A stretch of DNA of 64,000 nt from Megalopta genalis (taxonomy: Eukaryota > Arthropoda > Insecta > Hymenoptera > Halictidae): positions 5,784,001 through 5,848,000 of the forward strand of contig NC_135029.1 of assembly GCF_051020955.1 (NCBI RefSeq), written 5' to 3'. Position numbers and translations under genes: made by a program. The notes below the pieces were generated by a model. The model was not told the origin of the DNA. It saw only the letters and a list, made by a program, of their open reading frames with translations, and ran no database searches. This document shows positions 23,160 to 34,699 of the stretch, in pieces (the first letter of the stretch is position 1; the number at the start of each line of letters is the position of its first letter).

Positions 23160-24652
23160 AAGGCTGTCCACGTTCGAAACGCCCGGCCAGGAACCTTAAA
23201 ACTTGCAAATAACATTCGGCCGGCCTACGTAAGTAGCTATACGCCGCAGGTGGCGTGTGCCGAACCATTTCGCCAAAGTGTTAATGGAAACGTTGAATTC
23301 TTTCTATGACTTACCTAATGCCCGCTGCTGGAGGATGTTTAACCTCGTCCGCCGGTGCTTAGTGGAAGGCTGTGTTTAAGGGAATCGTTTAAAACCGGGA
23401 ATATTTCTCGACTGGTCGGTAGAGGTGTTAACGGGAGTGCTTCCTTCCGTGACGAGTACGTGCTTAATTTAAGGAAGCATGTTCTTTTTTTCTAGAGAGA
23501 AGACAATTGAAGATACATTGGGAATTGGCGGCTATTGTGACTATGGTGTCTGTCTTCAAAAAACAAAGGATAAATGGTTTTATCTTGCTCAACATTCTAT
23601 TATTGTCTTATACAGGGTGTCCCAGGCTTTAATGTTCAAACTTTGTCAGTGTATTCTATGGCACAAAAAAGAAAAATATTATTAAAAATATTATAAAAAA
23701 AATTTACGTACTAAATGTACGTAAATAATTAAATTGAATCAAGGCGGTGGGTTCTTGAAGTGAATAAACAATTTAATGAATATTAAAAGGAATAACAGCA
23801 TCATCTGCGTCAGCAACGACCATATCAAGCATTTCAGAGGCACACGACACGATCGTATTCAATTCCACAGATTTTTGAGAATATGCCCAGCTTACTTGTT
23901 GATTCCAGCTCAGGTATTTATATTCTTGTGAAACCCGAAAGTATTGTTGGCATTACTTCAGGTCGTCCATATCCGATTCGACGCGCATAATTACCGAGCA
24001 CGCGTTCGCCGAGCAGATTTTTTTCATCGAAACGTCAATGATCTCCTCGTACACCTTACGACGTATCTGTGCTTCGGCCGAGCCGAAAATGAAGTTTTCG
24101 GCGTTTACGAGAGTTCTTGCGAACAACACTGATAAAGACAAAAACTTAAGTGATTAAGCTGTACGAAAGGAAAGCCTTGGCGGTTTGGTGGTTTGCATTA
24201 ACGGTCTTGACTCTAGGAAAGTGGGGCGTATTTCACGGGGAATTGCTGTCTACATCGACCATTGAGTAAGAAATAGAGCCGCAGCAATGGGCATGTATTC
24301 CCATGCTTTCGGTTCAATTACAAGCCAGTCAGGCTGTTAACATTTCCGCGCGTTTCATTAAATCACCTTCAGCCCGACGAGATATACTGTTCATCGTCGT
24401 ATTTTCATCGTGTCGCTGTAAATCTTCATTTTTTCAACGCTGTGTGCGAATTCCGCGAATACTTCGAATTCTCGGCGCGCCTGAAAAACGATTAGAAAAA
24501 CACACAAACGCGCGTTAAAAACCTACAGTTCCTCTCGAGACATCGTCGGTACTACGAGTCTACGATTTCGAAGGTGTTCCGATGGAACACGTGTACACGG
24601 AATTCGTGAATCGTCTAGTTGCGAATTAAGTATCCGTGTTCTTAACAGTTAA

Positions 24653-24893
24653 CACGTTCCGTGCCGAGCTTTTTTTACTCGAATCTTCACACTTTGATAT
24701 TTTACTAAAACTTGATGTATTACGTGCGATTATTCATTCTCGTACACATAACAACGTAACAAAAACTTATCAACGCCCATTCTTGCGGTGGAAATTGATT
24801 CTTCGGTTCTAAATTTCTTGTAAACAATTTGTTCAGTTCACTAAGTAAACATGCAAGCATGTACCATCGATGATACACGTGGCACGGAACGTG
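24653..24893. mobile_element. piggyBac-type MITE, copy B, inverted relative to copy A
   Basis: A 241-bp element between TTAA sites (24649-24652 and 24894-24897), with termini CACGTTCCGTGCC and GGCACGGAACGTG. It is the reverse complement of 7961-8202 with only about four differences. One of these breaks the internal ATCGATGGTAC palindrome (here ATCGATGATAC). Such high identity implies recent mobilisation or recent duplication. It has no coding capacity. Confidence 0.9.
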
Positions 24894-24897
24894 TTAA

Positions 24898-25186
24898 CGG
24901 ATAGATCACGTAAATTTATGTTTTTCATTCGGATTTCCTAGGACGGGCCAGAAAAAAACAACCCGTCCGTTAAGTTATTATGTAATACGCGTAATTATGT
25001 AATATACTGCCCATGTACATGGATATAGAGATCCGTGTATTTCTGTACACGGACTCCGTCAATACGTATACATGTACGTTCGGGTTATGTGGTAATGCAA
25101 CCGATTCGTGTTTGCTTTCCGATGGGATTGTTGTCGACTATTGATCATGCTTCAATGCTTCAGCATTGTACGTACGTATATTGAAA
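24898..25186. other. Non-coding spacer with small hairpins
   Basis: It contains GGACGGG/CCCGTCC (24941-24968) and TCCGTGTA/TACACGGA (25032-25053) stems. No gene or other element was recognised. Confidence 0.5.
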
Positions 25187-25190
25187 ATAT

Positions 25191-25424
25191 GAGCCGTTTA
25201 TTTTGAAAGTGGCATAAGTCATTTTGTTTTTAAGTCGATATATTTAAGGGTTTGCGTTTTAACACGTTTAAAAATATGGATGCTAACTTTCGAGAAGATT
25301 TACTTGTATTTGTTATCTCAGGATACTCTTATTTTTCTCAGTATAGATAATTTCGTATAAACATTAAAAAATCACCACTTTTCATTACGGTAAAGTGACA
25401 TGCCACGTTCAAAATAAACGGCTC
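25191..25424. mobile_element. 234-bp MITE with GAGCCG ends and ATAT duplication
   Basis: The terminal inverted repeats begin GAGCCGTTTATTTTGAA and end with the inverse. Each is flanked by ATAT (25187-25190 and 25425-25428). The whole element is about 95% identical, in inverted orientation, to the right 234 bp (43612-43845) of the larger element at 42783-43845. Its right repeat has a two-base deletion and one change (GAACGTGGCATGTCAC instead of GAAAGTGGCATAAGTCAC). If the duplication is read as TA, it would instead fit the Tc1/mariner superfamily. Confidence 0.85.
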
Positions 25425-25429
25425 ATATA

Positions 25430-26534
25430 CAGGGTGTCAAAAGAAAGTGATTCAAGACTTTGTATATGTATAGTGCTCACTGAGAGGAGTAAAACATGTT
25501 CAATAAACATGGGTCCACAAGTCAATTCTTTCGACAGAAAATTGACATTTGGTATCTAAGAATATTCGATAACGTGAATGAGTTTCTCTCTGCGATGCAT
25601 CGAATGTAAGCAGAGAAATTGATTAAAAAATACGATCAAGGTTATGATCACGAGATTATTACATTAGCGTCAATTTTTTTATAAGTGCAAATTTAATACA
25701 AATCTTCAGTGTTATAAGTTTTATAGCAGATAGTAGGTTAGTGAATAAAAGAAGTCCGGCAGAACGGTCTCCTCGATCTCCAGATTTCAATGCATTAGAT
25801 TTTATTTACGTGAACGCTTAAAAACAATAGTCGATTCATCATCCATAAATGACGTAAAAGAATTGCGAAATCGAATAGAAAATGGGTGTCAAACGATAAG
25901 AGATTCGAGAGGGATACTTGCAGATGTGTGCACGTCGATCAATGATCCATAGATGTGAACTTTGCATTGCAACAGAGGGAAAACACATCGAAAAGTTACT
26001 GTGGAAAAGGTTTGTATCCAATTTGCATTTATGAAAGCATGCTTGTTGATGCTAGTTTAATCCTCCGTTTGCTGCACCGAAGTCACAGCCAACAATAGTG
26101 GGGTGGACCGGAAATATGTATTAGTAGAATATCAGTGTGAATCAGAAACGACTCCGGCACAGGAGGCTGTGCTTCAGTAGTCGGAAGGTTAATAACATTA
26201 TCATTACCGAATATTCTAACAAGGAACAATATTTAATTGATGACAAAATCACTGAGATCTATACAAATAGATCGAAAGTATACGCTACAAAGATCACCAA
26301 AATATAAATTAAAAGAGCTACCGAGCACCCTTACTTTTCTTACTTTTTTGTAGATCCCTCAAAGTTAGACCCGACATTTTTCATCAGTTAAATGATGTTC
26401 CGTGTCACATACCAAAAGTTGATTTTCTGTCGAAAGGATTGACTTTGGAACCCATTTTGACTGGACGGTTCTTGCATCTTCTGCTAAATATTATAAATCC
26501 ATAAAGCCTTGAATCGCTTTCTTTTAACATCTTA
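25430..26534 (+). mobile_element. Decayed mariner/Tc1-type element (about 1.1 kb)
   Basis: The left terminus CAGGGTGTCAAAAGAAAGTG and the right terminus (inverse of TAAGATGTTAAAAGAAAGCG) are imperfect inverted repeats. Similarity continues for about 150 bp, through a shared TTTCGACAGAAAAT block near 25527 and 26433. TA flanks both sides (25428-25429 and 26535-26536). The interior holds a broken transposase at 25738-26003. The ATAT MITE at 25191-25424 inserted directly against its left end. Confidence 0.8.
25738..26003 (+). pseudogene. mariner/Tc1 (IS630-type DDE) transposase C-terminal remnant
   Basis: Three short frames together follow the C-terminal part of an IS630/Tc1-mariner transposase. 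The first has ERSPRSPDFNALDF, where the D of RSPD corresponds to the third catalytic acidic residue of the family. The second has NDVKELRNRIENGCQTIRD. The third has RSMIHRCELCIATEGKHIEK. They are separated by at least two frameshifts, and in-frame stops follow the first two segments. No N-terminal DNA-binding region was identified. The order and spacing of these blocks match known family members by motif recognition. It is certainly inactive. Confidence 0.75.
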
Positions 26535-26536
26535 TA

Positions 26537-28632
26537 TACGTATACATGTTCTCGTGAATTTAATACTACACGCGTGAAAGTGTATTTAAATTACACGTGT
26601 ACAAGTGTATTTAAATGACACGGAATCAGATCCGGATTCGCTTACCACGCGTGTACACGTGAAATAGGAACCTCTAGCCGATACGAACATATCGACGTGC
26701 TAGCTTATAAAACGCCGATTTTCGGACGATCGCGATCCAACAGCGAATAAGTGAAACAAAGAACGGCTACGGGACGGGTTGCGAAACGGGTCGACGATAA
26801 AACGATTCGCTTTAGCATATGTTTCTGTATCGTAACTCGCGGACGATCGCGCCGCGCGTTGCCGAGAAATTCGGTTTGCCGCGTATCGTATCGACGCGCG
26901 TTATCTCGCGCAAAGGGATTTCAGCGAGATGATTTGGCGTCGGTGACGTCACCGGCCAGTACCCAGTTCCCTGGTAACCCGAGTTCCTCCGTAGTCGCGT
27001 AAGAGGAAGGCCTCAAAGGGTGGAATAAGGAGGAGCCGCGCACGAAAGGGACCGTTTCACAACCGTTCGTTATCAGGATGTGAGAATCGCACGGGTGGGC
27101 ATGGATAAGCCGGGCGCACAATGAGCTTGAATGTAGATCGGCGGGGGCGGTGGCCGGTGCGGAGAATACGAGCAAAGAGGACTACGGGGAGAGGTGAGGT
27201 CTGACGTCGGGGAGAAGTGGAAAAAGGAAGAGAGAGACCTCGACCGTAGAAACGACGACGGTAGGAAGGGCCACCGGCGAAGTGCAGTTAGGGGGCGATC
27301 AGGATACAGAGAGGTCTGCGGTACCCGCGGCTACTCTTCTCTGTCTGGGCTTCATCCGGGAAGCTTTGCATGGAAATGCCGCCGCTGAATAACCCACCGC
27401 CGCTAACTTCAGCACAATGGCCGTCACATTATGTTGCGTCAGAAAGCACCAACGCCGGAGAAGCGAGCTCCAGCAACGGTCTCTCTCCCCGCATCCCGGC
27501 ACATCTCTTTCTCCGTCACTTTCTCACATTCTATCTCTATAATTCCCAGGGCCCCCTTCTTCCGTCTCTCCTCTCGAGGCTGGTCCCGCTATCTATCCAC
27601 AGGTACTCCGTGGTGCCGCGATCCTTTGCACGCCTCTACCGAACACGTGTGAAAAGGAGCCATTCAGAGGATGCTGCTAACCGGGACCAGTTTAAATACG
27701 TTGCGCTATCGAGATCCATTGTGAGCAAGTAATACGCAAGCTGATGGAACGCTGAAGAATTCATGCAACCGTCTTGGCCGGTTTGGTCGTGGTTGCCTTT
27801 GCTTTCGCGTTTCGCGGTTCGTGTTATGGTGCATGGGTCCGTTTCGCCGTGAATCGCTTTTTCGAATTATTTTTGAACCTTGTAGTAAGTACCGGGCATC
27901 TGCTTCCGAAAATGGACAATTTTCCTGTTTAGAAACAGCGAGAACGCTTTGCTATTCCGGTTTTGAATAATGCTACATTGAATCATAGTTATGGCAGTCT
28001 TGCGTTTTAAAGGAATTGATTAGCTTGTAGTAATAAGGAGGCAGCTTCGCTGTCTACACAGACTTTATTGTATCTGCCATTTCATTTGAAAGTATAATTT
28101 GTTTAGTTGTAGAAAAGAGATTTGTTTAGTGCAGCTTCTGAAGATATCTCCTTGTACTACATTCTATCATTGGAATATTACTACTTCTAAATACATTATC
28201 CCCCCTTCTAAATAAATACGATTTGTTAACTGTTTTCATAGGTATTTTACTATTTTCTTCACTTTGTGTTAAAAACGAAAATTCGAACACATAAATAGTG
28301 CACCAATAAGAGAAAGTGCATCATTCAAATTACACTCAATTGAGTTCTTATTTCTTGAAATTACAATTCTCCAATTATTATTATTGAGAGTTATTTTCTT
28401 CGAACGAAGAAATATTAAAATATTTCTTTCACAAATAACTATGTAAAGATTCTATCATACATTACGTTAATTTACATAAGAGATGAAAATAAATAATTAC
28501 TTTCTGTTTCTAAAATATTTCTTTTGGAACATATAAGTTTTAAAAGAGGAATTTATCCTAGCGAAGTTTTTACAAATAGAAATATTACCGTTTAGCCACT
28601 TTTGAAAGTTCACATGTTTCAACTGGAACCTA
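26537..28632. other. GC-rich island then AT-rich DNA, no gene recognised
   Basis: At 26569-26620 a stretch of about 25 bp with AGTGTATTTAAAT and ACACGTG is tandemly duplicated. The region from 26.65 to 27.8 kb is CpG-rich with overlapping frames on both strands and no recognisable domain. From 27.9 kb the DNA is AT-rich. A promoter or non-coding exon could lie in the island but is not demonstrable. Confidence 0.45.
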
Positions 28633-28636
28633 TTAA

Positions 28637-28897
28637 CCCTTATCCCGCCCTCATTTTTCCAACTTAATGTGTTTCTATTATGTTAAATTGACAGTATCGT
28701 AAAAGATCAGTACAATAATAAGAAGAAAACAATTTATTTCATTAAATATTTCTTGAAAATAACGAAGAATATATTTACACAATGCCCTCTTCACATGTTT
28801 CACATAGAAAGAAACGATATATCGGATCAAATACTGTTTTACATTTATCGCAGTGTGTACTATATACGTTTGAGCTCAGATTTGCGTTAAGAATCTG
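28637..28897 (-). mobile_element. piggyBac element 3' end (truncated)
   Basis: TTAA (28633-28636) followed by CCCTTATCCCGCCC has the form of a piggyBac-type terminus. Transcribed toward it on the minus strand is a transposase C-terminal fragment with its stop at 28775. About 30 bases past the stop is an AATAAA (minus strand, near 28740). The other terminus is not visible, so the element is truncated or its 5' part is decayed beyond recognition. Confidence 0.6.
28775..28897 (-). pseudogene. piggyBac transposase C-terminal zinc-finger fragment
   Basis: A 40-codon minus-strand frame between stop codons encodes CDKCKTVFDPIYRFFLCETC, that is CX2C-X12-CX2C, followed by a short acidic tail and a stop. 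The C-terminal cysteine-rich domain of piggyBac transposases has the same CX2C-X12-CX2C spacing right before the stop, and in the family it binds the terminal DNA. Together with the TTAA terminus about 140 bp downstream, this identifies the fragment. The frame is stopped upstream at about 28898, so the catalytic part is lost. A search against PGBD-like proteins would confirm or refute it. Confidence 0.6.
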
Positions 28898-31252
28898 TTA
28901 TAGCAAACTGACTACTGTATTCATTCCATTCTTTACCGTTCTTTACTCACCGTTTCAGTTTCCACTCACTTGTTACAGCATTCAATATTCACTCAAAATG
29001 TTTCCAAAGTATTAGATATGAGGCCTTATAGCTTCTAGGTAATTCTTCTAAAATTACCTATTATATACCTATTATATAATTATAATTTCTTCTCATGTTC
29101 TCATCATTCATACATCATATTGACACGCAAAGATCCTTTTTGTAAAAAAATGTTTCTATATCTTTACGTTACATGTTTTTTCATTGTTGATAATAGATAA
29201 TAATATTAGATTAATAATAATAGATTCATGTTAAAAATATAAAAGCCACGAAGTCTCAGATCAATTTTCTCAAAAATAGCAGAATAATATAATCTGAAAC
29301 TTGAAAATAGTGTCACATTGTGACAGGAAGGGACGAGAGTCAAGAAGTTCTCTAACTCGTACGATCCCCGATTTAGCCAGCGCCAACGGCAGGAGGTTAA
29401 TAAACTCATCGACAGTGAAACGGGAGCCGCGGCTACAAGTGGTGTTTCTTCGTTCCGTCTTGAAGAAGCAGCATACGGTTCCGCGAATTTCGTTTGTATC
29501 GCAATATCCTTGACGCCGGGTAAAACGAATTAGTACCAATTCTGTGGGGGGCCCTCCGGGTGTGTCACGTACCAAAAGGAAGGGAATCGTCTAGGAATAA
29601 CAGCAATTACTCACAGGGAACGTGCGACTTGATACAAGAGCCATTCCTCCGGCAGCTCCTTCTCCGATAGTTCGTCTTAACCGCCGCGGGCGCATGGGGC
29701 TCGGAGAGTTAATTGCAGAGCTTTGTCTGAGTCGCGGTGAGACATGCAAGTGTACCGTCTCTTACCATGAAGGATGTCGTTGGGGGGTCGATAACGTCGT
29801 CTCGAGATGAAACTGTCGTGCCTGCTGACGTGCGTTTAAATGGGTCAACTTGATACGAACGACGGTTCAGTATTTTCGGCTGAAGTATTCGGAAGGCGGG
29901 TGGGAGACGAAACCCTAGCCCTTTGCGACGATCGCCAATCGATCCGCGATAACAGCGAAACCGTCCGAAATCTTCCGGCGACGCTGCCTCGTAAATCCGT
30001 TTCCGTATAATACTTACACGGTGAATTATGTTTACGTCGGGAGCAGCTTAGACGGGAATGCATCGCGGGAGTGGTCTATCGTTCATAGATGCGAAACGCG
30101 GCGGGCTGGCGGCAGACCGCGAGCAAGAGAAACAAAAGCGAAAAGTAAACGGCACGATACTGACGTTGACAAAGTAGCAATATCTAACAGTGGCGTGTAT
30201 GCAGATTGATAGGATAGCCCTGGCTGGAGGTATGGAGAGCTATAAATACGACACTCAGCTGAAACTTTGCATCCCGGGGCATGCAACGCGATGCAAAAAC
30301 CTGCCCGAGAAAGAATACGGCGCAAACGGTTGGGTTCGGCTCTGAGAGGCGGCGGAACTTGAAAAGAAGAACGCCGGGCATATCGTACGTAAACGGATCG
30401 GTCTTGCGCGGACCGCGGGGCGGTTCATTCGTGACTTTCGCAAGTTAATCAGTACTCTTTTGCAAGAGTTACAGTTCCACTACTAGTTGGAGCCTGGATC
30501 TTAGCAGGCTCGTACAATGGGACATAACTTTGCATGGGACACGTACACGTAACAACTAACAACTAAAGCACTCCGCGAAGTCAGCAGAATTCCTCTCCCT
30601 TCTCCTCGTCCGTACCCTCCTCGCCTCCTGTCTTCCGTCGGTTGCCGCCTCCGTCTTTGTCCCTCTCACGACCACAATACGGAGACAGCGTGGAGGAGCG
30701 CAAGGGAAGCAGAAGGAAAAGCCAAGAGAGAAGAGAACTAAGGTCGAGGAGTCCTCTTTGAGCGTGCATATGTATCCATTATGCAAATTTCGCGCCCATT
30801 ATAATAAGCGAAGCCCTTGGCGTACCTTGGAGACTACCATCCAGAGCTGCCAACATTACCGCAACACGGCGACATGGTCCAAGAGGACAAATTCAATTAG
30901 GACTCGGACGATAAGTTTGCGGCTGAGTCAACCGGTTGAATCGTTTCCGCTGCCGCCTGCGACCGTAACTTGGGATCGACTGACAAGGGTTCCTCGAAGA
31001 CGAGCGTTGCATGAGAATAACTCCTAGCCACGGCGAAATTTGCGTTCCCTCGCACTTACTGCCACTTTAACTTTCTTAAACGTGCCGAATTATCCCGGGA
31101 AGTTAGGCGTTCATTTACGATCCGCGTGCTGACTGAATCCTCAAGTACGACGAATGTTTCAATCCGCAAAAATTTCGTGGTGATTCCACGAGTGCCTCGG
31201 AATTTCTATGAGCCAGCTGTTTACGTAGTGCTAAATATACGACAGCCTCGGG

Positions 31253-31467
31253 TAAACAATCTTCTAGCATCGACTCTTCGTCTATTCTTCTGTAATTTCT
31301 CATTAGCGATGACAACTTATTGTACGTTTCTGAAAAGTTCTGCTAATTCGGTAACTTAATAAACACTGAGCACTTTAGTTGTTTGCAAAATTCGAACAGC
31401 TAGAATGTTTTGGCGATTGTACATCTTTGAAAAATTCTCTACTAATTTAACCAAGCAACTTAATAAA
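31253..31467. repeat. Weak tandem duplication, about 98 bp apart
   Basis: The segment GTACGTTTCTGAAAAGTTCT...TAACTTAATAAAC (31321-31363) recurs diverged as GTACATCTTTGAAAAATTCT...CAACTTAATAAAT (31419-31467). Confidence 0.4.
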
Positions 31468-31498
31468 TGTATTATATGTATATATAATAATAATAATG

Positions 31499-31516
31499 TA
31501 TATATATATATATATA
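31499..31516. repeat. (TA)n microsatellite
   Basis: Pure TA dinucleotide run, preceded by an (ATA)n stretch. Confidence 0.9.
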
Positions 31517-33497
31517 AACATAGTTTCCAGAACGCACTTATTGGTACTACACTAAATTCCAAAAAAATCGTTATTGTTGCTAGGAAAAATTTCAGTACAT
31601 TCTTCAAGTATTAATTAATACGTATATATTAAATTTGGAATTATAATATCCAGAACTTTTCTCATAAAAATGTTTCAAAATTATTCTGCAATTAGAACGT
31701 CGATCTAAAGAGATTTCTCAACACATTTTAGCAGGCACGCTAAATTAACAAAGCACAGTTTTCGACTGTATAAACTTTATTAGATTTGATGTTACGTTTC
31801 ATTATTATGCACGTATACGTCAACATTCGTTTAGAAATCAAGTGAAAATAAGTATTAAAATTCATTTATAGTTCTTAAGGGGTTAAAGAGACTAGTGTAA
31901 TCAATGATCAACAAGCAAACTAGATCTCCAACGATGCACCTCCTACAATAATTAAAAAAAAAACTAATAGCATCTAAGGCAGAAGACATATTTCAGATTC
32001 TACTAATACTACACTGTGAGCTATAGACTCTCTTTTTCCTCAATTTACGTAATGTCAATGTTTCCGAATGTGCTCTGATCATTTCTGTACCCATCACTTC
32101 GAAGGTCAAGTCGTGCAAAAACGATAGCATCGTATTGTTAGCACAACTTCCGAGGAATTCAAATGAATATAGTCTGCAGGCTCGCGTCAGTATGTTACAT
32201 GTTTTCGCTTTCTGGGCTGGACTCTAATAACGTTCCGTGAAAGCCATTATCGCAGTTGCCTCCTTCGCGTAATGGTCGTTCTCTTTCTGCTCCGGTGTAC
32301 TGCCATTCCGGCGGAGCAGGTTAAAGAACTTGACGATCAGAGAACAAGAGAACGAATCGAATTGCGAGGGTCACTGGGTGGGGAACCGGTAACTATATAG
32401 CGACAAATACTTTGTTCTGACTGGTTTTCTATTCGCCTACCCTCAATAAAAAGAAACAAAAAGCCATTGTTGGCTATTCTGTGGGTGGTGGGATGGATAG
32501 GTGATCCATCAGGGCTTGAATGGGAAATGCTTGGAGATAACAGAGGATGGAACACATCGAAGCCTGCCTGCCTCACTGGATGGGGGTGAGTAATTAACCA
32601 GGCCTGCCTACTCTGTGCTTCCACTGGTCTGTCTGTTTGCTCTGGAACCTTATGTACCGCGGAATAACAGTTGAATCGTAACTGTATGAACTACCCATCA
32701 ACTTGGATTCTCGATCACACATGTTGTTTGCATTTTTCTGCTAACGTTTTCCGAACTGTCGCCATTAACTAATGCTAGCATATTAGTCTTAGAAGCTGAA
32801 TCGTTTGGTCTGGTTCCGTAATTGATTTTACAGTTATGGCTCATTTCATATCGATTCTGATCAAATACACGCGCCTCGCATCATTTAAGATGACGAGTTT
32901 TGATGTTACATTTTGTTCATAATTATAATCGAAGAGGAATGTTTAAAAAAGATGCGAAAAGGCATCTCTTTGTTAATTTATACGATTAAGGGAATATATA
33001 GTAATATAATGAATATAATAATATTTAGCACAAGGAAAACAATGTTATAGTAGACCAATGTATTTATCGTTAATGTTGACACACTTAAGCACAACACTGG
33101 CGTGATGTTTAAGATTTATCGTTGATAAATTTATAAAACAGCTGCTGCATGTATCGACTGGAAACGATGGTAAACGCGAATTTGATCCTTCATCAGGGAT
33201 ACTAACGTCAAATTATTATACTACCATCGAGAATCGTTAATCACGGTAGGAGTGAAGCGTTGCCCGGTGCAGCCGTGGAGTTATCTGCAACGCGTGGCCA
33301 TTAAATTCAATTTACATATAAATTCAAATTATTCTATCGAACACAATCGTAGCTCTAGCAATGGGGATGTTTTGGATTCGACACGTGCATGCGCGATATT
33401 TTGTAACACCTCCTACCCCACGCTCGCTATAGCGAATAATTTAATTATAGCAACCTGACAATACTGTTTTGTTCTGTTTTCACATTTAGTACATATA

Positions 33498-33523
33498 TGT
33501 GTGTGTGTGTGGGTGGGTGGGTG
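33498..33523. repeat. (GT)n(GGGT)n microsatellite
   Basis: A GT run of six units passing into three GGGT units. Confidence 0.9.
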
Positions 33524-34053
33524 TACATGTGTAGATTTCAGCTTAACAGTTGCAGGTTTTACAATCATTTTTGTATAACAATTTTTTTATATAAGTAAAA
33601 TTTGCTATTGTCATGAAAATTGCAACACTATCGAACAGGAATTAATTGAATTCTGTTATTAACACTATGAAATAACATTTGAACTATATTTCTTGGATGT
33701 TAAAAGGCAGCAAATTAACTGTAGCATTGTGCTTATTTAATTTAGAATTAAGTACGAAAATTCTTGGATGACATATCTTAATTTTAGGAATTCGGCGTCA
33801 AACAAAAAAATCATATCTAAAATCTGCAATTTTTTTTATAGAAATTAAAACCTGTCTGAAAAATTGCGAGATAATCCACTCAGATTTGCCATAAATGCAT
33901 AAAATCGATAGTATATTGATAAATATTAAATTTTAATTTCTTTTTCAATTATTTCCTTGTTTCATATCGTTTACGTTTCTACGTAAATGCCTACCCACAA
34001 CCATCACTAACAGAATAATGTTCATAGATGAATAAGCTATAGAAGTTTGTACA

Positions 34054-34169
34054 CAGTAAAATCTCAATTATCCGAACTTTATAATACCACTAATTATGGT
34101 GGTAGATTAAATCTTTATTCATTTGCACAATAAATAGCATTATTAATTTAAATAATCAAAGTTGCACTG
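34054..34169. mobile_element. Possible pogo/Tigger-like MITE (116 bp)
   Basis: The left end CAGTAAAATCTCAATTATCC has the look of pogo/Tigger-type termini. The right end read inversely is CAGTGCAACTTTGATTAT, sharing CAGT, AA, T and ATTAT at matching positions. A small hairpin CCACTAATTATGGTGG lies inside. The flanking dinucleotides are CA on both sides rather than the expected TA, so the call is tentative. Confidence 0.4.
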
Positions 34170-34305
34170 CATTTAGAAGATCAGTGAAAAACGACATTAA
34201 TAGGTCAAAAATATAACCTTTATACAAATCGATCCTTAAAATTGAGCACCAATCAAATTCACGATATTGTAATGTCAAACAATTTCTACATTAATAAATT
34301 TGTTC

Positions 34306-34449
34306 CTATTTAATAAATTGCTCAAATTTTAAGCGTGGTAACTTCAGTGTTACGTGAAAGAGAAGAAAAGTCGAGAAAGAATAGAGATCTTCAAGGTTGG
34401 AACGAATGTCCAGAGTTTTAAAGCTTAGGTATTGTCGACTGCAAAGGGT
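34306..34449 (-). mobile_element. Solo piggyBac-like terminus
   Basis: Read on the minus strand, TTAACCCTTTGCAGTCGAC starts at about 34453 and leads into AT-rich sequence. This matches the common form of piggyBac-type ends (TTAA then a CCCTTTGC-like start). No second TTAA-bounded end with matching sequence is visible, so the extent is approximate. Confidence 0.35.
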
Positions 34450-34574
34450 TAACAACAATTCGATACAATGATAATTTTCTGAATGCCGGCAGTGTATAAC
34501 GAGCAATTCCATTATCAGACAGCGAATGTCGGGTTTCTATCAACCTCTTAGATAGGATAGTGTTGATGCCAGTC

Positions 34575-34678
34575 AGTCGTTATATCGTGGAACCGGAGAA
34601 AAGAGCATCGAGGACCAAGAAATGAAGAGCACTCTACTCTGCCTCGCGAGGTGTGAAGGTTGTGGAGGCGTGAAGTAG
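34575..34678 (+). CDS. Weak candidate: initiator plus signal-peptide-like start
   Basis: A TCAGTC string with A at 34575 resembles an arthropod initiator. 47 bases on, an ATG at 34622 opens an 18-codon frame, MKSTLLCLARCEGCGGVK, ending in TAG at 34676-34678. The first residues look like the start of a secretory signal, and a possible donor (GCGAG|GTGTGA) lies at 34650-34651. No TATA box or acceptable DPE is visible. It is equally likely to be chance. Confidence 0.15.
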
Positions 34679-34699
34679 GTTGGCTTCATAGAGTCCCAG

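Larger units (their letters stand above)
20373..24652. other. GC-rich islands and non-coding sequence
   Basis: Two GC-rich islands (about 20.4-21.3 and 22.1-23.3 kb) carry simple repeats and many overlapping frames without domains. At 23616 TACAGGGTGTCCCAGGC resembles a mariner/Tc1-type left terminus, but no matching right end is present. The string TGGCACAGCTGG near 22484 resembles a tRNA A box but has no B box. No gene is supported. Confidence 0.45.
28900..34053. other. Long non-coding stretch with a GC-rich core
   Basis: The region from 29.3 to 31.1 kb is GC- and CpG-rich with many short overlapping frames and no domains. It contains a hairpin GAGCCTG/CAGGCTC at 30490-30511. A second, smaller GC-rich patch lies at 32.2-32.65 kb. 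The rest is AT-rich. A copy of the dispersed CATAAATGCATAAAATC motif lies at about 33886-33906. No gene is supported. Confidence 0.45.
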
